Of a DNA stretch of 64,000 bases, positions 53,733 through 62,125 are shown one piece after another. Each line of letters starts with the position of its first letter. The stretch's first letter is position 1. The notes beneath the pieces were generated by a model. That model was given only the letters and a program-made list of their open reading frames with translations. It had not been told where the DNA came from and did not search any database. Origin of the DNA: Lentilactobacillus hilgardii DSM 20176 = ATCC 8290 (GTDB lineage: Bacteria > Bacillota > Bacilli > Lactobacillales > Lactobacillaceae); the NCBI RefSeq assembly GCF_000159315.1, contig NZ_GG669992.1:407150-471149 (forward strand). The letters are read 5' to 3'. The position numbers were made by a program, and so were the translations under genes.

Positions 53733-54944
53733 TTAAACTTGACGGTAACGACGCATTGAAAAAATATTCAGGATCAAAAAGAGTGCGGCAAATCCAACTA
53801 AAATTCCTAATTTAGGTAGAATATCTATAAAAGTGACCCCCTTTTCAATGACATTGCTCATTGCACTTGCCCCGTAATAAAGCGGCATAATCCGTGCAAT
53901 GGGCTGAAGCCAGTTGGCCATTTGATCAATCGGGATAATCCCTGAAAAGAAAATTTGAGGGATAACAACAACCGGAATGAATTGAACCATTTGAAATTCA
54001 GAGGAAGCAAATGTTGAAATAAACAAGCCCATTGCCAATGCCACAAATGCCAATAGGATATTGATTAAAAGGATATTCCAAACGCTCCCTAAAATTTGAA
54101 TTTTGAAAGCCAGGATGGTGAATCCGACAATTAATAACGTTTGGATAAGTGCAAAGATACCATAACCGGCTAAATAACCACTAATGATTTCACCGCGTTT
54201 AATAGGGGTTGCCAATAGTCGGTTGAGTGTTCCTGTCGTCCTTTCCCGCAATAATGCGATTCCCGAAATCAGGAAAACAAAGAAGAACACAACGAAACCG
54301 ATCATGATTGGTAAGAGTGTGTCAAAAAAGGTGGAGTCACTGCTGCCATAAAGGTAATGGGTATTGACAGAATAAGTTGTCGCTGATTTAGGCTTGCTTG
54401 CAGTTGTTAATGGTGTCTGTGTCTTTACTTGTCGTCTGGCTGCCGAGGGATTTTCTGAAGCCGCTGCTTTGGATGCTGCAGCCAAAGACTTTTGCATTTG
54501 AGAAAGGGCCCTTTGTTGTGCTTTAATTGCCTTTTGTTGACCCTTAATAGCTGTTGCGGCAGCTTCCATCTTTAATTTGATTTGCGCTTTTTGAAGGCTC
54601 TGTTTTAAAATGGCACTTTTACTTTGATCACTATTTTGCAGGGTTAAAGTGATTTGATCACCTTTTTGTGAAATCAGCCCCGCGTAATCGTGATCACGAA
54701 TAATCGTTTTAGCACTTTCTTTAGATGATACGTCATGAAAATGAACGTGATCATTTTTAATTGCCTTGACTAATGTTGTATCAACGTTGCGAATACCCAG
54801 GGATGCTGTTTGGTCAGTGTTGGATTGGAAAAGAAAGTACATTAATGTCAAAATCAATAGTGGTGCCAAAAACATTAATGCCAGTGTTCGTTTATCACGA
54901 AGCATCTCGGTTAATACCCGTTTAACCATTTTAACTGTGCGCAT
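53733..54944 (-). CDS. ABC-2 type exporter permease
   Basis: The 403-residue protein has a membrane segment at about 21-38, a large extracellular part (about 40-215) rich in Lys, Ala and Gln with a probable coiled coil (KGQQKAIKAQQRALSQMQKS), then five membrane segments. The stretch RERTTGTLNRLLATPIKRGE is typical of ABC-2 permeases. It forms a drug or peptide exporter with the upstream ATPase, whose gene overlaps by 14 bases. AGGGAGG precedes the ATG. Confidence 0.88.
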   Translation of the reverse strand: MRTVKMVKRVLTEMLRDKRTLALMFLAPLLILTLMYFLFQSNTDQTASLGIRNVDTTLVKAIKNDHVHFHDVSSKESAKTIIRDHDYAGLISQKGDQITLTLQNSDQSKSAILKQSLQKAQIKLKMEAAATAIKGQQKAIKAQQRALSQMQKSLAAASKAAASENPSAARRQVKTQTPLTTASKPKSATTYSVNTHYLYGSSDSTFFDTLLPIMIGFVVFFFVFLISGIALLRERTTGTLNRLLATPIKRGEIISGYLAGYGIFALIQTLLIVGFTILAFKIQILGSVWNILLINILLAFVALAMGLFISTFASSEFQMVQFIPVVVIPQIFFSGIIPIDQMANWLQPIARIMPLYYGASAMSNVIEKGVTFIDILPKLGILVGFAALFLILNIFSMRRYRQV

Positions 54945-55662
54945 CTTGCTGCCTCCCTGCTTTTAAAAAGACGTCTTCTACTGTTTTTACCTGATAATCT
55001 TTAATCAGCTGATCCGGGGTTCCCTGGGCAATCGCGATGCCGTTTCGAATCATCATTAGTTGATCCGATTGCTCGGCATCCTCCATCACATGGGTAGTTA
55101 ATAGGATCGTTTTACCTTCTTTGGCAATATTGTGAAGCTCGGCCCAAATTTGCTGACGTAATTCCGGGTCAATACCAACGGTTGGTTCATCGAGAATTAA
55201 GAGGTCTGGATTTGAAACCAATGCAATTGCTAACGATAATCGTCGTTTCATGCCACCGGAATAGTCCTTTACATATTTATCAAGATCCGGATTCAAGTTA
55301 ACGATTCCAGCGGCATATGGAATTTGTTTTTTGAGATCGGCTGAACCTAATCCCTGCATGGCACCGAAAAATTTAAGGTTTTCTCGGGCTGTTAGGGCAC
55401 TATATAGTGCATCGGTTTGAGCCATATAACCAATTTTGGCCAATAGTTTTCTGTTCGGCATCTTCTGACCCAAGACGGTGACCGTTCCTTCCTGCGGTCT
55501 CAACATCCCCATAATTGTGCTGACTAGCGTTGTTTTTCCGGCTCCACTGGGGCCGATCAGTCCAAGAATTTCACCATTATGAACAGTTAAATTGATATCT
55601 TCTAGAACAATGGTTTTACCGTAACCTTGTTTTAAATTTGAAACTTGAATGGTCGTTGCCAT
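54931..55662 (-). CDS. ABC exporter ATP-binding protein
   Basis: The 243-residue ATPase has Walker A GPSGAGKTT, Q-loop MAQTDALYSALTARENLKFF, signature YSGGMKRR, Walker B LLILDEPTVGIDPE and switch His in LLTTHVMED. The start at 55662 has AAGGAGAGG 8-16 bases upstream; an in-frame GTG upstream lies inside that site. First gene of the three-gene operon under the TetR operator. Confidence 0.93.
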   Translation of the reverse strand: MATTIQVSNLKQGYGKTIVLEDINLTVHNGEILGLIGPSGAGKTTLVSTIMGMLRPQEGTVTVLGQKMPNRKLLAKIGYMAQTDALYSALTARENLKFFGAMQGLGSADLKKQIPYAAGIVNLNPDLDKYVKDYSGGMKRRLSLAIALVSNPDLLILDEPTVGIDPELRQQIWAELHNIAKEGKTILLTTHVMEDAEQSDQLMMIRNGIAIAQGTPDQLIKDYQVKTVEDVFLKAGRQQDAHS

Positions 55663-55680
55663 CGAAATCACCTCTCCTTT

Positions 55681-55740
55681 TTAATGAGTAAGTCCTCACT
55701 CATTAGTATAGTGATTTTATTAAAATATGCAAGTGTGATG
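55681..55740 (-). promoter_or_regulatory. promoter and palindromic operator of the ABC exporter operon
   Basis: Minus strand: TTGCAT, 16 bases, TATACT, then the palindrome AATGAGT-GAGGACTT-ACTCATT (55704-55683), which ends near AAGGAGAGG. Extended comparison gives 10 matches over 12-base half-sites. A repressor here would block transcription start. Confidence 0.7.
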
Positions 55741-55796
55741 TTAGTTTGTTGTGATTATTCCGTTAGTTCCCAGCTTGTGTAGTCATCAACTTGGAC

Positions 55797-55825
55797 TTGC
55801 TTTCACGAATTAAAACGGTTATGAT
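55797..55825 (+). promoter_or_regulatory. promoter of the aromatic leader and aminotransferase
   Basis: TTGCTT (55797-55802), 17-base spacer, TATGAT (55820-55825). Confidence 0.6.
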
Positions 55826-55855
55826 AAATGCGTAAGTTATTCTAAGGAGTTTTTA

Positions 55856-55924
55856 ATGATGAAAAGAACAAGCAAAACTCAGTTGAATACTTGTCGTTAT
55901 TACTTTTGGTTTTTCCAGATCTGA
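55856..55924 (+). CDS. aromatic leader peptide of the aminotransferase gene (22 residues)
   Basis: ATG ATG at 55856 follows TAAGGAG by 6-8 bases. The frame reads MMKRTSKTQLNTC and then RYYFWFFQI before TGA, with six consecutive aromatic residues (two Tyr, three Phe, one Trp). It precedes alternative hairpins, a terminator and an aminotransferase. It is not obviously homologous to the other two aromatic leaders, so this attenuator may have arisen independently. Confidence 0.88.
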   Translation: MMKRTSKTQLNTCRYYFWFFQI

Positions 55925-56055
55925 TCTGTGATAAGCCAAGAGATTTTCGTGATGGAAATTTAAAGGCCGCACAGATCAAGTGATTGACTGTGCGGGATAA
56001 AACCAATTAAGGTGGGTCCTTTCAGTCAATAGTGGCTGGGAGGACCTATTTTTTT
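55923..56055 (+). promoter_or_regulatory. transcription attenuator of the aminotransferase gene
   Basis: GATCTGTG (55923-55930) with CACAGATC (55970-55977), 8 perfect pairs at the leader stop; competing CCGCACAG (55967-55974) with CTGTGCGG (55988-55995); ATTGACTG (55983-55990) with CAGTCAAT (56023-56030) as antiterminator; terminator GGGTCCTTTCAG with CTGGGAGGACCT (about 56014-56047) and T-run 56049-56055. The ribosome binding site GGAGG follows directly. Confidence 0.83.
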
Positions 56056-56068
56056 GGAGGAAGTAAAA

Positions 56069-57241
56069 ATGAGTAAATTATCAAGCAGGATGAATAAGCG
56101 GGTAGCGGCATTGACGCCATCCTCAATTTTGACATTCAACCAAAAAATTTCCAAAATTCCCGATATTGTGAAATTGACATTGGGCGAACCGGACTTTGAT
56201 ACGCCTGAACATGTAAAACAAGCTGCAATTGAGGCAATTAATGACAATGAGAGTCATTACACAAATTCCCGAGGTACCCTTGGATTGCGGAAAGCGGCGA
56301 CTCATTACTTAGATAAAAAATATGGAGTAGAGTATGATCCCGAAACACAAATTTTAATAACTGCAGGTGCAACCGGAGCAATTTATTCGGCCCTGACGGC
56401 GATGCTGAATCCGGGAGATACAGTGATTATTCCGACACCGATTTTCCCACTCTATATCCCAATCGCAATGTTGGGTGGTGCAACACCGATTTTCGTTGAT
56501 ACTTCTGATAATGGGTTCATTTTGTCACCGGAAAAGCTGCAACAGGCGATTGAAGAAAATAAGGATACCGTTAAAGCGGTTATTTTGAATTATCCAACCA
56601 ATCCAACAGGTGTCACCTATCATAAAGGAGACCTTCAAAAACTTGCTGATGTGATTTCCAAATACGATATTTTTGTGCTTAGTGATGAAATTTACAGTGA
56701 ATTAACCTATGATGGTACCCATGTATCAATGGGATCAATTTTACCGGAGCAGACACTTGTTATGAATGGTGTTTCGAAGTCTCACGCGATGACCGGATGG
56801 CGGATTGGTATGATCTGCGGACCAGCGGATGTGATTAACGAAATTGGTAAAGTAAGCGAATTTACCATTACATCCGCCACTACCAATGCTCAGGCAGCCG
56901 CCGAAGAAGCTTTCAAAAATGGTATGGATGACGCCGCTCCGATGAGATCAGCGTATATAAAACGTCGTGATTTACTGATTGATGGGCTTTCAAGGGCCGG
57001 TTTCTCGTGTCCTAATCCTAATGGTGCTTTTTATATCTTTGCAAAGATCCCAGATAGTTTGAATCAGAATAGTGTTGAATTTTGTAATCAATTAGCTGAT
57101 GAAGCCAAGGTTGCTGTCATTCCGGGTGCTTCATTTGGACCTGGTGGTGAGGGCTATGTTCGAATCAGTTACGCTGCCAGTGAAGCAGATTTGAAGAAGG
57201 CGATTGAACGCATTCAAAAATTTGCCGAGCAGAAGGTTTAG
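56069..57241 (+). CDS. class I/II aminotransferase, probably aromatic
   Basis: The 390-residue PLP enzyme begins with NKRVAALTPSSILTFNQKIS and has LTLGEPDFDTPEHVKQAAIE, ITAGATGAIYSALTAMLNPG, LNYPTNPTGVTY, VLSDEIYSELTYDG, GVSKSHAMTGWRIGMICGPA (PLP Lys) and C-terminal YVRISYAAS with the carboxylate-binding Arg. The start at 56069 has TTGGAGGAAG upstream. It resembles AraT/PatA-type enzymes. The leader with six aromatic codons supports an aromatic substrate, though such enzymes also take Leu and Met. Confidence 0.9.
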   Translation: MSKLSSRMNKRVAALTPSSILTFNQKISKIPDIVKLTLGEPDFDTPEHVKQAAIEAINDNESHYTNSRGTLGLRKAATHYLDKKYGVEYDPETQILITAGATGAIYSALTAMLNPGDTVIIPTPIFPLYIPIAMLGGATPIFVDTSDNGFILSPEKLQQAIEENKDTVKAVILNYPTNPTGVTYHKGDLQKLADVISKYDIFVLSDEIYSELTYDGTHVSMGSILPEQTLVMNGVSKSHAMTGWRIGMICGPADVINEIGKVSEFTITSATTNAQAAAEEAFKNGMDDAAPMRSAYIKRRDLLIDGLSRAGFSCPNPNGAFYIFAKIPDSLNQNSVEFCNQLADEAKVAVIPGASFGPGGEGYVRISYAASEADLKKAIERIQKFAEQKV

Positions 57242-57301
57242 GTATCGTTTTAGACGACAAATTACTATCATATCAAAAAGAAATCGAGGCAATTTAATAC
57301 G

Positions 57302-58294
57302 ATGAAGATCTTAATGTACACAGTTCGACCGGATGAACAGGGACCAATTAATGAATGGGTGAAGCAACATCCCGATTATCACATTGATACCAATACGGTT
57401 CCTTTAAACGCCGACACGGTAGATTTAGCTAAGGGATACGATGGGGTTGTTATTTTACAGCATGCTTCGATTCCGGATCCTATTGTTTATCAAAAGCTGC
57501 GGGAATTTGGCATTAAGCAATTGTCACTTCGCAGTACCGGTTATGAAATCATTGATTTAGCCGAAGCAACAAAGAATGGTTTGGCAGTGACAAATGTGCC
57601 GGGATATTCACCTCGTTCGGTCAGTGAGCTGGTCCTTGCGGATGTGATGTATTTGTTGCGCCACCTTGGGGAAGTTCGCGAACGTGAACAACATGGAGAT
57701 TTCAGATGGACGAATACCGAAGCTAAAGAAATTCATACCTTAACGGTTGGCATCATTGGTGCTGGAAAAATTGGCAGCGCTGTGGCCAGAATATTTAGAG
57801 CATTGGGAGCTACAGTGATTGCGGCCGATCCAATCCATCGTCCGGATTTAAACGATACGTTGACATATGTTGATCATGAAACGGTTTATAAAACAGCGGA
57901 TATTGTCACAATGCATACACCGTTAACTGATGAGACCCACCACATGATTAATGCAAAAGTCTTTAAGGAAATGAAGTCTACGGCTATCTTTATTAACGCA
58001 TCACGGGGACCGGTTGTTAAGACAGAGGACTTAGTGGATGCACTGGATAACAAAGAGATTGCCGCTGCCGCGATTGACACGTTTGAAGGTGAAACGCCAA
58101 TTGTGAACCATGATTTAACCGGAAAACCGATTCATAATGATAATTTGGAGAAATTATTGGCAATGCCAAATGTTAATGTGAGTCCTCACATTGGTTTTTA
58201 TACGGAAGTTGCTGTTCAAAACATGGTTGAGATTACGTTGAATGATGTAGAGACAATTCTTCAAGGCAAGACGTCATTACATCAGGTTAATTAG
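57302..58294 (+). CDS. D-2-hydroxyacid dehydrogenase, D-lactate/hydroxyisocaproate type
   Basis: The 330-residue NAD enzyme shows QLSLRSTGYEIIDLAEATKN (substrate-binding Arg region), VGIIGAGKIGSAVARIFRAL, FINASRGPVVKTEDLVDALD (Arg), Glu in DTFEGETPI, and SPHIGFYTEVAV (His). It reduces 2-oxoacids to D-2-hydroxyacids. It follows the aminotransferase by 60 bases without a terminator, so the pair could turn Phe, Tyr or Leu into phenyllactate, hydroxyphenyllactate or hydroxyisocaproate while regenerating NAD+. The ribosome site (GAGGC) is weak. Confidence 0.88.
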   Translation: MKILMYTVRPDEQGPINEWVKQHPDYHIDTNTVPLNADTVDLAKGYDGVVILQHASIPDPIVYQKLREFGIKQLSLRSTGYEIIDLAEATKNGLAVTNVPGYSPRSVSELVLADVMYLLRHLGEVREREQHGDFRWTNTEAKEIHTLTVGIIGAGKIGSAVARIFRALGATVIAADPIHRPDLNDTLTYVDHETVYKTADIVTMHTPLTDETHHMINAKVFKEMKSTAIFINASRGPVVKTEDLVDALDNKEIAAAAIDTFEGETPIVNHDLTGKPIHNDNLEKLLAMPNVNVSPHIGFYTEVAVQNMVEITLNDVETILQGKTSLHQVN

Positions 58295-58304
58295 AAGATT
58301 AATA

Positions 58305-58340
58305 TCGTTTCACTGTTGTTAAGGTGAAGCGACTTTTTTT
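58305..58340 (+). terminator. intrinsic terminator after the D-hydroxyacid dehydrogenase gene
   Basis: TCGTTTCAC (58305-58313) with GTGAAGCGA (58324-58332), then seven T. Confidence 0.85.
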
Positions 58341-58402
58341 ATCTTCTTTTCAGAAGATGAGCGGTATACTAAAGTTTAATAGGTTGATAGGAGCGTGATT
58401 TT

Positions 58403-58909
58403 ATGCGAAGAACTGATCGTGAACTAACAGATATTAGTCAAATTAAATCAATTTTGGCAGATGCCGAGGTCATTCATTTAGGAATTAGAACGGATTGTTA
58501 TCCATACGTTGTTCCAACCAATTATGGGTATGAGTTTGATACTAATAATCAATTGACATTGTATATCCATGGTGCGCCTGTTGGACATAAACGTGATCTG
58601 ATTGCTGAGGACGGTCGTGTCGGATTTGCGATTGACACAGATGGTCAAGTGTTAAATCCAAAGGATCCCGATCACGATACGCCAAGCTTTAAATATAGAA
58701 GTGTCATGGGTTATGGGGATGCTAAGCTGGTTGATGACTTGGATCAGAAGCGTTATGCCCTGCAACGGATTGCGTTACATGAGGTTGGTCATGAATGGTC
58801 TAACCTGCCTGATGCTGCAGTTGAACATGTTGGCATTATCCAAATTACGGTCAATCAATTTACCGCTAAGGCAAATCCTGGGGATAGTCAAAAGTATGTT
58901 CAGAATTAG
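58403..58909 (+). CDS. pyridoxamine 5'-phosphate oxidase-like flavoprotein
   Basis: The 168-residue protein has the split-barrel flavin fold of NimA-like proteins: MRRTDRELTDISQIKSILAD, VIHLGIRTDCYPYVVPTNYG, LYIHGAPVGHKRDLIAEDGR and SVMGYGDAKLV. It probably binds FMN; the substrate is unknown. AGGAGCG precedes the ATG. The next gene starts 83 bases later, so cotranscription is possible. Confidence 0.85.
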   Translation: MRRTDRELTDISQIKSILADAEVIHLGIRTDCYPYVVPTNYGYEFDTNNQLTLYIHGAPVGHKRDLIAEDGRVGFAIDTDGQVLNPKDPDHDTPSFKYRSVMGYGDAKLVDDLDQKRYALQRIALHEVGHEWSNLPDAAVEHVGIIQITVNQFTAKANPGDSQKYVQN

Positions 58910-58991
58910 GATTGCTGATTGTATAAACCGGGTACGCGATTTATGATGATGGCAGCGGTAACAACTATTTTTATGATTTGGGGATGAAATT

Positions 58992-60032
58992 ATGTTCTTT
59001 ATTGATACATCACGTCATGGTCAACCGGTTTATGATCCAATTGTGAATCAATCACTTGATAATTATTTGGTGAACGACCTGAAGCTTCCCGGACACGGGT
59101 TAATCATGTATGTTAATCAGCCGGCAGTTATTGTTGGCGTTAACCAAAACGCCTATGCCGAGGTGAATATGCCGTATTTAAAAGAAAAGGGCATTAAACT
59201 TGTTCGGCGGACATCCGGCGGTGGTGCCGTTTATCATGACTACGGCAATATTATTTTTGAAAACATTGTCATTAATGATGACACTCATTTTGGCGATTTT
59301 AACTATTTTGCACAACCGATTATCGATGCACTACATGATATGGGGGCCAAAGATGCTCAGTTGCGTGGCCGTAATGATATGGTCATCGGTAACAGTAAAT
59401 TTTCCGGTATGACGATGTTTAAAGTCGGTCAATCGTATGCGGCTGGCGGAACACTGATGTTTGATTTGGATATGGACGTTGCCACCAAGGTGTTAACGCC
59501 TGAGAAAGACAAACTAGCATCAAAAGGGGTAAAGTCAGTTCATAGTCGGGTGACAAATGTGAAGCCTTATTTGGATTCACAGTATCAAAAAATGGATATC
59601 GAGGCTTTCAAAGAGGTACTTTTACGACACCTATTCAAGGCGAATTCCCTTGATGATATTGATACTTATCATTTAAATGATCATGATTGGTCAATTATCG
59701 ACGACCGCTTAAAGGGCAAATACGATACAGATGAATGGAATTATGGCCAAAATCCGGGGTTTGATTACTATGTTTCCAAGCATTATGATATTGGCACAGT
59801 TAGTTTTAATTTTTCCCTTTCGCAGGACAATCGAATCTCTGCTATTAAAATTTATGGAGATTTTATTACCGGGGGCGATATTAGCCTGATTGAAAAAGCT
59901 TTGGCGAGAACCGAATTAACTCAAAAGGCATTGGTAAGGGCACTTGATTCCGTTGATTTAAAAGCAAATTTAGGCGATATCCAAGCCGATAATTTGGCTG
60001 ATTTATTAATGGAAAAAACACGTACAAAATAA
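58992..60032 (+). CDS. lplA: lipoate-protein ligase
   Basis: The 346-residue enzyme activates lipoate with ATP and loads it on lipoyl domains. Motifs: DNYLVNDLKLPGHGLIMYVN, VIVGVNQNAYAEVNMPYLKE, RRTSGGGAVYHDYGNIIFEN (the RRxSGGGAVYHD signature) and DMVIGNSKFSGMTMF with the catalytic Lys. The C-terminal accessory domain is present. GGGGATG is upstream of the ATG. A terminator follows. Confidence 0.95.
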   Translation: MFFIDTSRHGQPVYDPIVNQSLDNYLVNDLKLPGHGLIMYVNQPAVIVGVNQNAYAEVNMPYLKEKGIKLVRRTSGGGAVYHDYGNIIFENIVINDDTHFGDFNYFAQPIIDALHDMGAKDAQLRGRNDMVIGNSKFSGMTMFKVGQSYAAGGTLMFDLDMDVATKVLTPEKDKLASKGVKSVHSRVTNVKPYLDSQYQKMDIEAFKEVLLRHLFKANSLDDIDTYHLNDHDWSIIDDRLKGKYDTDEWNYGQNPGFDYYVSKHYDIGTVSFNFSLSQDNRISAIKIYGDFITGGDISLIEKALARTELTQKALVRALDSVDLKANLGDIQADNLADLLMEKTRTK

Positions 60033-60051
60033 ATTCAATAATTTCATTTAC

Positions 60052-60088
60052 AAAAGAGCCCGCAGGCTGACTGTCTGCGAGTTCTTTT
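60052..60088 (+). terminator. intrinsic terminator after lplA
   Basis: AAAAGAGCCCGCAGG pairs with CTGCGAGTTCTTTT (imperfect), then TCTTTGGTTTT. Confidence 0.7.
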
Positions 60089-60156
60089 CTTTGGTTTTGA
60101 TATTTAAACGTGTCATACTAAATTGCATGATTAAAAGTGGTACTCAAACTAAATGA

Positions 60157-60205
60157 TTGAAATGATCAAATAAACTCGATATAATTCATAAAGTTAGGTA
60201 CCTAA
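60157..60205 (+). promoter_or_regulatory. promoter and perfect palindrome before the ABC exporter
   Basis: TTGAAA (60157-60162), 17-base spacer, TATAAT (60180-60185), then TTAGGTACCTAA (60194-60205), a perfect 12-base palindrome at the likely start of transcription. Its form suits a MarR-type repressor; no such gene lies nearby. Confidence 0.65.
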
Positions 60206-60242
60206 ATACATGAAAATGTTTCATTTGAATAGGGGGCATGGG

Positions 60243-62057
60243 ATGATGCAGCAAACTCAAACCCAAAACAAAGCAGCAAATAAAGCAACGGAAGATGAGA
60301 ACCAAAGTAATGTTACGATGGCCGGGATGTTTAAATTTGTTTTCGGAACCGTCCTAAAACGACCATGGGTGTTGGTATTGAACGTCGTTGTATTGACGAT
60401 CCTCTCTTTAATGGATTTCCTGCTACCACAGTTTAACCAGTACATTATCGACCATGTGATTCCAAACAAGAGTGTTTCCCAATTGATTGTCGTTGTGGGG
60501 TTACTACTGTTAACAGTTACTATTTCCGGGATCTTTACGTATCTTTCAACCTATTGGATGGGCGTAATGAGTCAGGGCGCTATCACTAATTTAAGAAATC
60601 AGTTGTATCGTTACCTGATACGGTTGGATACTCACTTCTTTGAATCCAGTAAAACTGGTGACCTGATGGTGCAGTTAACGTCAGATATTAATAACCTGCA
60701 AAATCTGATTTCGCCAAATATGCTTTCTTTAATTGGTAGTTTGTTTACGTTTGTCGGGGTATTGGTTTTCGTGTATTTTGTGAATTGGGAAATGGCTTTG
60801 GCAGTCAGCTTAACATTTCCGTTTATTTTCCTGGTTGTCAGAATTTTTCGAACCCGGATTAGGGAATCTTACCGTAAAGCCCGTCAATCTCAAGCTTTGA
60901 TGACTAACCAATTACAGAATACGCTGACTGAGATTCAATTAATTAAAAGCTACACAACCGAAGATCTGGAAACCAATCGTTTTGATAAGTTAGCCAATAT
61001 GAACAAGGACAATATTATTGAAGCGACCCGTAACCAAGCAATTTTTTCGCCGTTGATTAATTTTATTGAATACTTGGGAACTGCCATTGTATTATTGCTG
61101 GGAACAATTTTTGTTTTCAAAAAGCAGTTAACACTTGGTGAACTGGTGGCTTATCTGAGCTATGTTGGTATTTTACAAAGTCCGATCAGTTCGTTTTCAA
61201 GATTACTTAATCAATTCCAACAATCATTAGTTTCTTATGGGCGGATTATGGATATTATGGCGTTAAAGCCGCAAATTTTGGATGCGCCAAGTGCAGTAGA
61301 TTTTCCAAAAATTAAAACGGGCGTGGTATTTGACCATGTCACATTCACTTATGATGTAGATGATCCCGAAACGTCCCATAAGCCGGCGATTCGAGATGTC
61401 AGTTTTGATATTCCATTTGGCGAACAGACAGCGTTAGTGGGCCATTCTGGAGCCGGAAAATCGACGATCACCGAACTTTTGGATCGCTTGTATGACATTG
61501 ACAATGGTCAGATCACCTTTGATGGGGTTTCGATTAAGGATATCAAGTTACGGTCGTTACGGCAAAATATTGCGATTGTATCTCAAGACATTTTTATTAT
61601 TGATGGTACGATTGCAGATAATATTAAATACGGAACGCCCGGTGCTACGCAGGATCAATTATGGGAAGTTGCCAAATTGGCGGATATCGATGCCTTTATT
61701 AAAGGGCTGCCGGACCAAATGAAAACCCAGGTTGGTGAACGGGGAATTAAACTTTCCGGTGGTCAAAAGCAACGGATTGCCATTGCCCGAGCCTTATTAA
61801 AGGATGCCCAAATTGTCGTGCTTGATGAAGCAACCGCTTCTTTAGACAATGAATCTGAAAAAACAATCCAACATGCATTGGAAAATCTGATGGAACAGCG
61901 AACGTCACTGGTTATCGCTCATCGGTTATCGACGATTCATAATGCTGATCAAATTTTGGTCGTTGATGATGGTGAAATTGTAGAACGCGGAAATCATACG
62001 AGTTTAATGGCTCAAGATGGTTACTACAAACAATTATACGAAGCACAATTTGAATAG
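60243..62057 (+). CDS. ABC exporter, fused membrane and ATPase domains
   Basis: The 604-residue half-transporter has six membrane segments (about residues 35-320) and a C-terminal ATPase: Walker A GHSGAGKST, Q-loop VSQDIFIIDGTIADNI, signature LSGGQKQR, Walker B IVVLDEATASLD, switch His in VIAHRLSTI. It should act as a homodimer, exporting drugs, lipids or peptides. Several starts are possible; 60243 or 60246 is preferred because AGGGGGC is just upstream; 60210 has none. A palindrome in the promoter implies a repressor. Confidence 0.92.
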   Translation: MMQQTQTQNKAANKATEDENQSNVTMAGMFKFVFGTVLKRPWVLVLNVVVLTILSLMDFLLPQFNQYIIDHVIPNKSVSQLIVVVGLLLLTVTISGIFTYLSTYWMGVMSQGAITNLRNQLYRYLIRLDTHFFESSKTGDLMVQLTSDINNLQNLISPNMLSLIGSLFTFVGVLVFVYFVNWEMALAVSLTFPFIFLVVRIFRTRIRESYRKARQSQALMTNQLQNTLTEIQLIKSYTTEDLETNRFDKLANMNKDNIIEATRNQAIFSPLINFIEYLGTAIVLLLGTIFVFKKQLTLGELVAYLSYVGILQSPISSFSRLLNQFQQSLVSYGRIMDIMALKPQILDAPSAVDFPKIKTGVVFDHVTFTYDVDDPETSHKPAIRDVSFDIPFGEQTALVGHSGAGKSTITELLDRLYDIDNGQITFDGVSIKDIKLRSLRQNIAIVSQDIFIIDGTIADNIKYGTPGATQDQLWEVAKLADIDAFIKGLPDQMKTQVGERGIKLSGGQKQRIAIARALLKDAQIVVLDEATASLDNESEKTIQHALENLMEQRTSLVIAHRLSTIHNADQILVVDDGEIVERGNHTSLMAQDGYYKQLYEAQFE

Positions 62058-62072
62058 TGTAAACAAAAAAAG

Positions 62073-62113
62073 TGGGGGATCATGACAAAAATAATTGTCT
62101 GATCTCCCTTTTT
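62073..62113 (+). terminator. intrinsic terminator after the ABC exporter gene
   Basis: GGGGGATCATGACAA with TTGTCTGATCTCCC, then TTTTT. Confidence 0.85.
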
Positions 62114-62125
62114 GGTTGGTCAATA

